Positions 37,301 through 47,379 of a stretch of 64,000 nucleotides of DNA are shown piece after piece. Under the pieces are notes generated by a model. It did not search any database. It saw only the letters and a list, made by a program, of their open reading frames with translations, and was not told the origin of the DNA. The stretch comes from Buxus sempervirens. Taxonomy: Eukaryota; Streptophyta; Magnoliopsida; Buxales; Buxaceae. The first letter of the stretch is position 1. Every line of letters starts with the position of its first letter. Location: NCBI GenBank assembly GCA_947561395.2, contig OX387191.1, positions 34,675,439 to 34,739,438 on the forward strand, written 5' to 3'. The translations under genes were made by a program, and so were the position numbers.

Positions 37301-38136
37301 GGTTTCCCTTACTACCAAAAAGTCTTTCTATCAGAGATTGCAAGAGTCTGCAATCCCTACCTGAGAGGATGACGTGTGGCAATAGATTTCTCGAATTCTT
37401 GCAGATCGGAGGATGTGATATGCTGACATCATTTCCGAATGGAGGGTTAGCCACCACCACCCTCACAGATCTTCGAATCCATGGGTGTGAAAGTCTTCGA
37501 TCCCTACCGGATGGCTTGCACGACGCCACATCTCTTCAGAGATTATCGATAAGCAAGTGTCCTAATCTCGATCCCTTTCCTGAGGGAGGGTTTCCTCGCA
37601 ACCTACAATCCCTTGAAATCCTAAATTGTATAGAACAGAAGCACGTTTCTGAGTGGGGGCTTCAGAATCTCACCTCTCTTGGAAATTTGGAAATTGGAGG
37701 ATTTTTGGGTTTGGTATTCTTTCCGGACCATGTGCTGCCTCCTAACCTTACCCGACTTCACCTTGAAAATCTCCCTGATCTACAATTTTTACCTGAGGGG
37801 TTGCCTAACCTTACCAAACTTCGCCTTGAAAAGCTCCTTGGTCTACAATTTTTACCTGAGGGGTTGCCTAACCTTACCCTACTTTACCTTGAAGATCTCC
37901 CTGATCTACAATTTTTACCTGAGGGGTTGCACAGCCTCACCTCTCTTGAAAGGTTGTGGATCTACGACTGCAAGAATCTCACAAAAATTCCAGAGAAGGG
38001 ACTGCCCTCCTCACTTGGACAACTAAAGGTCGGTGGCTGTCCTGTGCTTGAAAAACGGTGTGTAAAGGAGAAAGGAGAAGATTGGCCCAAGATAGCCGAC
38101 ATACCCAGCCTCCATGTACCCAATTCGAGATGGTAA
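34349..38136 (+). pseudogene. 3' part of the CNL resistance gene: NB-ARC and LRR, separated from its start by the Pack-MULE
   Basis: An open frame of 1,261 codons starting at the TTG at 34351 (a Leu codon, not a start) and ending TAA at 38136. NB-ARC motifs are all present: P-loop GGVGKTT (codons 40-46), RNBS-A, kinase 2 FLIVLDDIW (111-119), RNBS-B (GSKIFVTTRS), GLPL (CDGLPLAAKALGG), RNBS-D (CFSYCAIFP) and MHD (328-330). Then about 830 codons of leucine-rich repeats. The frame and phase match the CC piece at 19708-20203 exactly across the duplicated CTTTGGTAC. Upstream in frame there is a stop at 34333 and no ATG. The first internal ATG lies after the kinase 2 motif, so an isolated product would lack the P-loop. 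Uninterrupted, the gene would be one exon of about 1,424 codons, normal for RPP13-like-1 CNLs. Confidence 0.93.
37735..37926 (+). repeat. Near-identical tandem LRR units, three copies
   Basis: Units at 37735-37800, 37801-37863 and 37864-37926 (22, 21 and 21 codons) encode LPxLTxLxLExLxxLQFLPEG with few changes. The near identity of DNA shows recent duplication within the LRR, keeping the frame. Confidence 0.92.
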
Positions 38137-38603
38137 CCTTTGCATTCATTCCCATAAGCTTTTATTTCTACTAATAGCTATAATCGTAACCTATTGGACA
38201 TGGTTTTTAATATCTGGGCTTTCATGTGTGGAATTTGGGGGAAACAAATTCAAATTCCAAGACAATGAAAGCCTTTAGTACAGCTTTGAATAAATATTGA
38301 ATAGTTTCCTCACCTCCTTTTCAATTCTCTGTTCCTTTTTTTTTTTTTTGGGGCCTGATATTTCTCTCATGATGCTACTCTTAAATCGGACTCAAATTGA
38401 TATCCTAGGTGTAAAAATAAACATTGTGCTTCTCTCATTTTGATTTTAATGTTTAGTTATATATCACACAATTCCATCAATTTCTTTATTACTAAGTCAT
38501 TTAGTTCTGACTTGTTTGTAGGACGCGACCGGTATGGAAGAATTTGGTAGCTGGTAGCAGTTGTGATGAAAAGCTTGCTTATTAGCCTTATTCTATTCAT
38601 CCT
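38137..38603 (+). other. 3' flank of the CNL gene
   Basis: AT-rich sequence after the stop; an AATAAATATTGAATAG stretch near 38288 could serve as polyadenylation signal. No gene. Confidence 0.4.
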
Positions 38604-39419
38604 TTTCATTAAGGCTAAATTGCTTTTTAGTGATATTTTATGAAAATAATTCATATTCAGTCACCAACTATGATGAAATTGACTTTTAGTGATACTCTTT
38701 CAAAACAATTAGAAACAAGTAACGTTTTACTGTTGGCGGACGAGAATGCCCTTATTGATGTGCACTCTTAGTTGCTGCATAACCCAAGACCAAAGCTAGA
38801 CAAAGCTAGCTGCAGGGCTCGATAGAGCTAGATAGAGCTAGACAGAGCTAGATAGAGCTAGTCAAGCTTTATCAAGCATTAGAGACTGTTTTTTTCCGAT
38901 AGAACCAGAACCCAACACTAGACAGAGCTAGATACATGGCTCGAGCACTTGAAGAATAAAAATGATTTAACTCTTTTTTTTTCTTTTTATGGTTAAGTGG
39001 TTTGTAATTGTTAAATCAAAAGCTAAAGTTATTATAAAATATTATCACAAAGTGTGAAAATATAATGCATTTTCATGAAGTGTATTTGAGCTGAACAAAA
39101 AAAGTAAATTATTAATCTCATAACCTTACACATTTATAGTTATCTTCTTCAAATTTTGAAGAAATTAGTTTTATTCAAATGGGGTATTTTAATAACATTA
39201 CACATTTATAGTTTTATTATCTACTGTAAGTGTGCCCGTGATGGGTTGACACGGCACGGATTAATCGTGCCCGTGCTGTGCCGTGCCGGGTTAGCCTATT
39301 TAGCAATCATATCCTAAAGATAAAAATTCAAATTCGAAATTCGAACAATTACTTAGAATTCGAATTTGGTTTAAAGCTAGAATTTGTTACAGGAAAAAAT
39401 CAAACTTAGAGCCTACACA

Positions 39420-39420
<1 letters not shown>

Positions 39421-39500
<80 letters not shown>
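39421..39500 (+). repeat. (GA)n microsatellite, about 40 units
   Basis: Uninterrupted GA dinucleotides inside the MULE. Confidence 0.95.
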
Positions 39501-39504
<4 letters not shown>

Positions 39505-39540
39505 TGTCATTTTGAAAAATACATAAGGAATGAACATAGA

Positions 39541-40525
39541 CTTGGTTTACAAGTCCGTAAATGAGGTTTATAAGTTTACTTACAGGGTTTACAAGTCCAT
39601 AAATGCAATTTACAAGTGGTTTATAAGTTCCTAATTAAATGGAATTTACAAGTCTATAAACTTGGTTTACATGTCCGTAAATGAGGTTTACAAGTCCACT
39701 AACAGGGTTTACAAGTCCCTAAATGCCATTTACAAGTAGTTTACAAGTCCTTAAATGGAATTTACAAGTTCATAAACTTAGTTTACAAGTCCTTAAATGG
39801 AATTTACAAGTTCATAAACTTAGTTTACAAGTCTCTAAATGAGGTTTACAAGTCTACTAACAGGGTTTACAAGTTCCTAAATGGCATTTAAAAGTGGTTT
39901 ACAAGTCTTTAAATGGAATTTACAAGCCCATAAACTTGGTTTACAAGTCCCTAAATGAGGTTTATAAGTCTACTAACAAGGTTTACAAGTTCCTAAATGG
40001 CATTTACAAGTCTCTAAATGGAATTTACAAGTCCATAAACTTGGTTTACACGTCCGTAAATGAGATTTACAAGTCTACTAATAGGGTTTACAGGTCCCTA
40101 AATGGCATTAATTTACAAGTCCCTAAATGGAATTTACAAGTCCATAAACTTGGTTTACAAGTCGCTAAATGAGGTTTACAAGTCTACTAACAGGATTTAT
40201 AAGTCCTTAAATGGCATTTACAAGTGGTTTACAAGTCCCTAAATGAAATTTACAAGCCTATAAACTTGGTTTATAAGTCCGTAAATAAGGTTTACAAGTT
40301 TATTTACAGGGTTTACAAGTCACTGAATGGCATTTACAAGTGGGTTACAATTCTCTAAATGAAATTTACAAGTCCATAAACTTACTTTACAAGTCCCTAA
40401 ATGAGGTTTACAAGTCTCCTAATAAGGTTTACAAGTCCGTATATTTCTTTTGTAGTGGTTTACAAGTCCTAAATGGAATTTTGAACTCATTTAGAAGTCC
40501 GTAAATGGAATTTACAAGTTTTTAA
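39541..40525 (+). repeat. Minisatellite of 17-24-bp units with the core TTTACAAGTCC
   Basis: About 45 units alternate in a higher-order pattern: core TTTACAAGTCC followed by CTAAATGAGG, CATAAACTTGG, TACTAACAGGG, or CTAAATGGCA. The higher-order period is about 125-145 bp (compare 39661, 39781, 39921, 40041 and 40146). It lies between the MULE ends. It produces repetitive open frames that are not taken as genes. Confidence 0.93.
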
Positions 40526-40703
40526 GTTGAATGATGAACATTCAATACTCTAAAAGGGCATTCTAGTCTCTCAACAGTAAATCGCCACTTGTTTCAAATT
40601 GTTTTGAAAAAGTATCACTAAAAGTCAATTTCGACATAATTGGTGACTGAATATGAATAATTATCATAAAGTATCACTAAAAAGCAATTTGCCCTTTCAT
40701 TAA

Positions 40704-42592
40704 CAGATTGTTGATAGAGGTGAGATAATCATTAGCCTTCTCGATGGCATGGCCTCTATTGGTTGATCACTATTGTTATAAAATACTAATTTCAGGATTC
40801 ACTTTTTTCTTGTCTTTCCTTTATTGTTTGCAGACTACCTGGAGTCCTTCCACTTAGATGTTGGCACCGTCTTACTCTGACAACAGGAGGGATCCATATT
40901 ATGGTCAAATATTTTATGAACTTATTTCTTCCAAAAACAACATCTTTTAAAGCTTGTGAGATCATGTTTCTGATTTTTATCTCTACCGTCCATAATGAGT
41001 AGTTGCGAGTGTTTCAATTTCCCCAAATCATGCTGAGTATAACATTTTATGAAATGAGTTGCTCTCGGTTGTTTTATATCAAGGATTACTGGTTCCTCTG
41101 CTGGTAATTAAGCTCTTTGATGTCAACAGATATAAACGTTTTTTTTTGGGCATTTTTGGTTTTTCTTATGTAAAAGCTACTATGGTTTCCAAATATTATT
41201 ATATTGTATTGCTTCTATTGTTGGGAATATTTTGGGTGAAATTATTGTGAGCATTCGCTTCCATATCTCTTGCAAGTTAAGTAATCTCTTTCCTCCCTCT
41301 TTCTCTCTTGCAATTTTCTGATGTCGGCATGTAAGATAGTTCTGATGTTATTTCTTTTGTCTTTTGCTTTGTGTTGCTAAAGATTGAATTTGTCTGACGA
41401 ATATGTTATTTAGAGATCTGGGTACATAAACCCATAGATGATATTTGTAATGCCTATTGGATCCCGTGTCATTTTGCCTGATAGTAGTTCTGTGTCTTGT
41501 TACACCTGTGGTTAATTTTTGTTGTTTTATTATATACGGTCCTTGTTTTGGGTTCTGTGTGGGTTTTTTCTAGGGAGTGCTTTCAGGTGGCCAAAGTGGT
41601 TGAAACCCTACTATGGTTTCCAAATTGCATTTATTATATATGAATATGTTTGAACCACCTAATATGCTGCCATGTGTCCAGGATAAAAAAAAAGAGCATT
41701 TCACCTGGCGCCACTTAGTGGTGCCAGCATGAAATGCACGGATGGATGCCTATGTTAGGAGGGGGCCCCACACATCCAAACTCCATCCCAGAAGGTGGTT
41801 TCACGGAACCACCGAATTTTGGCTCTAGAGGAAATGCTTTCGGATAAAAATGCTAACGTTTTCAATTTTAACAGCGTTAATCATCTTTCATATTTTCTTT
41901 AGAGGGATCATAATTAAGTATTAGCGTTAAAAATCTTTTGAACTTGTAAGGGGGAAGATTCCTATTAGAGGGCAGGTCATAGACAGGACCATAATTAAGT
42001 AATTTTTTTTACTTTATTCGTTTGCAGGATTCCAATGCCCTATCTCTTATTGATGGTTTGAATATTTTTTAGGCCTTTAAGGGCCATTAGGCATATTTGT
42101 GATGGAGATTGGAGGAAAATGATCTTCTCACTCTCAAGGCGTCTTCTTTGAATTAAACTTAATGCTTCATGCAAGGGAAAATGATACAACAAATACAATT
42201 GTTTTTTTTTTGTCGTTGAAGTTTTGATCTTTAAATGGATGATTTCATCATATCCTTTTTATTGTTACTCCATTACCATTTTCTTTATTTGTTTCTTTTT
42301 TATCTAGATATTTGACCATGATGCCAATGTTGGCTTGCTTTTAGGGCTTTCTGAGTTTCTTATAGGATGAGGTTCCACATTTTATGTTCTATCCATTTTG
42401 GGAAGAAAAGTAATCATGAGAGATCTGAGCTACTCAAAAAATTTTCTTTTATTTTTTACATTGGCCGGGTTGATATTGCTAATGTGAAATCAATGGGATT
42501 GCAAGTTTAATTTTCACTAGAATCGAGAACTCAAAATTCGATCACTTTTTTTTTTGAGCTTTATAAAAGAGGGATAACTTTAAAATTTAACA

Positions 42593-42594
<2 letters not shown>
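40704..42594. other. Intergenic DNA, no gene recognised
   Basis: The stretch 40820-40900 begins after a TTTGCAG acceptor-like site and could be a 3' UTR exon of the CNL, but this is a guess. A block at 41690-41840 contains palindromes (GCATTTCA..TGAAATGC around 41695-41738) and a small hairpin at 41794-41813 that has a relative at 52113-52128. Otherwise nothing. Confidence 0.4.
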
Positions 42595-42642
<48 letters not shown>

Positions 42643-42800
42643 TAGTTACTTATCTTGAATAAGTAGATGTCTAACACACACACATACACACGCACACACG
42701 TGCACGCACGCACGCACGCACGCACATACACACCCACACGCACATGCTCATGCACACACGCGAGCACGCACGCACACACGCGCATGCACCGCACGCACAC
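42595..42800. repeat. (AT)n and (CA/CG)n microsatellites
   Basis: (AT)22 at 42595-42638 and an alternating purine-pyrimidine tract of CA, CGCA and CGCACA units at 42675-42800, which could adopt Z-DNA. Confidence 0.95.
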
Positions 42801-43561
42801 ACATATTAACGATATATGTGTTATTAATTTATTCAATAATAAATTGTTGTTAGTTTTCATGTGTTGGGCATTTTTCATGTAATGATATATATGTTTTTTT
42901 TCCAACTCCCTGCACCCGTTGGGGTGCTGGCACGCACACGATGCACACTATAACAACTGCTCGACCGAAGAGGTCGGAAGGAGAAGGGTCAACAACTACT
43001 CTGTATGAAATTTAGATGAAGGCTAGTGCGTTGTAACTCCTTTGGATCCCTTTAATCAAATCTCTTGGGCTACACAATCATCTCCGTTTGACAAATTTAG
43101 GGTTTAATTGTGTAATTTAATGCGATGTCTAAAAGGAAAAGTTCTACCGCTAAGCTATTATATTTAATAATAAAAATAATAAAATAATCATAATGATAAT
43201 AACTAATGGGAGGAAGAATTATTGTTTGAAATTGTAGACCAAGGTGCTATATTGTCACTATCTTTGGTAATCAATTCTCAGTCAAGAATCTTAATTAAGG
43301 GTTGGCTTTCTAGAATAGTATAAGTGAGTAAGCAGACTCACATTGTAATATCACACCCTTCTTAATTAATAAATTTTATTTTCATGATTGCAGAGTAAAA
43401 AGACTACAAGCAGTGATTGGAACAGTAATTCAAAGGTGAAATTGGATTTGTTTCTAATCGATCAGTAGTAAAAAGAGCACAAGATGGAGTTTCTCATGTA
43501 TGATTGTCTAAAAGAAAGGACATATTTCTTTTATTTAAAACCAGCATTTTTAGTGCAAATA
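42801..43561. other. Downstream flank of the GABA-transaminase gene
   Basis: AT-rich, with short AATAAT runs at 43167-43200. No coding signal found. Confidence 0.4.
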
Positions 43562-46500
43562 CTAATCGAATTTATGGAAAGTCAAGTTCTTAATTCGCTG
43601 GTCCTGATGCTTCATCTTGAGTTCCTTTACCCTATCTTCTGTTGCCTTCAGTGCTTCTCCAAATATGCTCACAAGCTGAACGCAATAATATCATGCTTTA
43701 GTTAGTAACAGGTAGCCGTTAAATAAACTCGAAAACTTCATTAACATTTTGTCATACCTTATCAACTTCTTCCGGAGTGATTATTAATGAAGGGGCAAAG
43801 TCGATGGAATTGAAATTCGTATGCACTAACAATCCGCGTTTCTTGCACTGTGATTCAAAATATTGGCCTACACCTGTGATGATGGAAATATTAATGTAAA
43901 TAACTCAAAGTGCAAGCATTTTTCATTTCAAGACCTAAATCTCAAGCTTTAAAAGAAAAAAAAAAGGTGTATATATGTGTGCATGTATGTGTGTGTCATT
44001 CATTATCGTTTATCCACCCCTAATGGTTAGATTTTTGTTTTGTGTGAATCGGATTAGGGGCAGGTTAGGGTTTTTGCTCAACTTGCCTCGACCTATCAGA
44101 AACCAACCTTAATCTATTGAAATATTATTTCTCATAGATATATATCTCATATAAAAATTACATATTTTATGAATAAATATATTATTACTTTATATATTCA
44201 TTTAAATCATTTTTTCTTTTTGCATTTTATAGTACAGTTGGGTCAACTTTGCCCCCATTTCTAACCCTATATATAAAGGCTGGTTAGGGTTTGGTATGGG
44301 AAAAACCATTATAGGGGCGGGTTATGGTTTGGCAAAACTAGATATTATTACAGTTTTTTTTTCTCAACATAAATATATATGTAAACGTACCCCATTCGGC
44401 AGGAAAAGGTTCATTTGGTGACTTGTTTTGAGCGAATTCAACAGCAGCACATAATCCCACTCCTCGTACCTACAAATTAAATGAATTTTTATGAATTTAA
44501 AATTTTAGAAACTACATATAGCACTTTTCCCATGATGAACATCAAACTTTATTACATACCTCCCCTATAATGGGACTGTCTGAAAAAGCTTTCAGCCCAC
44601 CTAGAAATCTTGGAGAGATCTTCTGGACGTGCTCAGGAATTTTCTTTTCCCTGAAAATCAAAGAAATAGCTTTTTATGGGCTTTTGAAAGAAACAATGGC
44701 TGAAATAATAAGAGAAAAAAATTTCTAATTTTTTAAATATAATTTTGTGGTAAAAAGGAATATTAAATTGATGATAATTATGATCTTAAACTATGGAGTG
44801 GCAATTGTAATAATGGAATAATGGGAGAATGAACACAAATATTTCTACTATTATATGTAATATTAACATAATGGTCATTAGACGTATACCAATATTAATA
44901 ATTATAATCGAATTAAAAAAGCAGAAAAAAAAGAAAAAAATAAAAGAAGACCCATGATTTTAATAAAAGAAATAAGAAAAGGGTGCTAATTAAGAGGTTC
45001 ATACTTGTAGATCTTCATTGCTTCCGTTGCGACCGAACAGGATACTGGGTGTGCACAGGTAGTAAATCCATGACAAAAATCACCTGATGATGAATTATTA
45101 AAATTAATTAATAAAAATTTTTAAGTAAATTATTGTATAATATGTTGATATTAAAGGATTCAATGACTCAATTAAGTTTCTGTCAACATACGAAAATGGC
45201 TGCCATAAGCCGATACAACATCTGCAACTTCAGGGCTCATGAGACAAGCTGAAATCGGTGCATATCCAGAAGAAAGACCCTGAGGATCAAACACAACTTG
45301 AAAGGATTTTAATTATATTATTCAAACACAAATTTAATTATCAACTTTGTTACTTCAATCTCCTCCAGTTTTACCTTTGCCAAGGTAACTAAGTCTGGCT
45401 TAATATTGTATTTGTCACAACCAAACATGGTTCCACATCTTCCAAAGCCAGTAAAAGCCTAAAAAGAAAAATAGAACCAAAATTGATAAGTCAAGAAATA
45501 ACTTAAAACCCAACATCTAATAAATCTAAAGGACATCTAATTACCTCGTCCACAATGAAAAGGACATCGTATTTTTTCAACACTTTTTGAACCTGAGAAG
45601 AATATGAGAAAAATGACATATAATCATGATCATGATATAATCATAATACACAAATGTTGCCGTTTTATAATGTAGACGACTAACCTTTTCAAAGTAAGTT
45701 TCAGGCGGAACGATCACACCTCCAGCACCCATGACAGGCTCAGCAATGAATGCAGCTACCTGAAATGAGTATCTATGGAAGATTATACATGGTTCATCTT
45801 ATTTTTCAGCTTGGATAAACATTTAGAAGTTAATAATAGGTATTAATACCGTCTCCGGTCCCTCTTTGAGGATAAGATTTTCCAAATTATTGGCTAGTCT
45901 AGTTGCAAACTGCTCCTCAGTTTCACCTGGTATAGGAACATGTAATATTTATCATAATCTAAGCTTTAAAAGAACAGAGAAAAAATCTTAAGAACTAATT
46001 AATTTATTTTAAAACCTGGTAGATGATTGCGCCAATAGTGTGGCGCATCGGTTCGTACTACAAATGGAGCAGGCAAATCGAAACTTTCATGGAGGTTTGG
46101 AAGACTGAAAGGGAGTTGTTTATTAGAGCTAACACAACATATTAACAAGTCTATTAAGAATCTTGCATAAGAAGCTATAAATCTATTCTCTTTTATAACT
46201 GTATGCAGTGCCTACCCGGAAAGACTAGCTGATATCATACTTGTTCCATGATACCTACCAAATGAAACAGAAGCAAGTTGGTAATGTGGTCATATAAAAT
46301 GTATGAAAATTTATATTTGTCCAAAGAATTAAGTTCATACGCATTCTGTTGTGCTATAATCTTTTTCTTCTTTGTCCTTCCAAGCGCATTATTGTAATAC
46401 CAAGCTAGTTTCACCTATCAAGAAGTAAAAAGAAAACAAACAAGGTTAATAATAGTTAAGGAAATTTATATTGAAATAATAAATACTAACATATGTTAAT

Positions 46501-47337
46501 TTTATACGCATTTTTCTAATATTAAAAGAACTATGTATGTTTTTTGTCTAATTGTCTCCTCAATCATTTTCTTTTTATCTAAGTTGATTCTCCTTTCCAC
46601 TTAATGATTCAAAAGTACAATAAGCAAACCTGAGTATCATTTGCATCAGAAACACTGTTTGAGAAGAAGATCTTTTTCATTTTCGTTGCAGTAAACATCT
46701 CAAAAAGTTCGTCCATAAGATCCTACAAGAAAAAGAAGAAAAAAACAATCTAGTTGGTAATAAATTATTTCTCAAGAAGACAAATTGAATTGACATAAAA
46801 ATGGATATAAACATTTTTTGAATTTCTTGCTATCTTTCTAGAAATTGCAATGTGGATATTTTTCATAGCTATCAAGGATCATAAATAAATTAAAAAATTT
46901 CAAGGCAAGAAGTTAAGAATAATAAAAAAAAATATTTAACAAGGACAAATTAAAAGAAAAAATGAGATGAAGGAAAGAAATTAAGATCATATATACCACA
47001 ACTGGCCCATGAACATAATTCCAAAAAGAATGGTAAAAGGGCATGATGTTGAATTGTTTAGCTGCTGCTTCGACTAGTCGAGCCTCATTTCCACCTGGAA
47101 CAATAAAAGTACTAAGTAAATGATATTTAGTGATGAAATTTGTTACATAATCCTAAGTTACAAGTCATATTGCTGACCTAGATTTGTGCAAAATGCACCA
47201 GCAATTGAATCCAGGTACTTTTTCCCATTGATGTCATACAAATAACAGCCCTACAAAATTATCAACCAATTTATATCATAATACAAATTATATGTATCTA
47301 TAAATATGCATGTGTATTTTCTTTTCTTTTCTTTTTT

Positions 47338-47379
<42 letters not shown>

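Larger units (their letters stand above)
38613..40694. mobile_element. Non-autonomous MULE, 2,082 bp, TSD TTTCATTAA
   Basis: Inverted repeats of about 145 bp (left end GGCTAAATTGCTTTTTAGTG, right end the complement of GGGCAAATTGCTTTTTAGTG) are flanked by a perfect 9-bp duplication at 38604-38612 and 40695-40703. The interior has no transposase. It holds a (GATAGAGCTA)n stretch at 38819-38866, a GGCACGG/CCGTGCC palindromic patch at 39257-39290, a long (GA)n at 39421-39500 and a minisatellite at 39541-40525. The first bases match the 359-bp MITE at 2261. It lies about 470 bp after the CNL stop codon. Confidence 0.88.

Noticed and set aside
34874..37529. Several minus-strand open frames across the CNL
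   Set aside because: Shadows of the CNL coding strand without any motif.
39894..40172. 92-codon repetitive open frame (plus strand)
   Set aside because: Product of the MULE minisatellite, not conserved between units.
42642..42905. Open frames of Cys/Val/Arg or His/Thr repeats on both strands
   Set aside because: They come from the CA/CG microsatellite.
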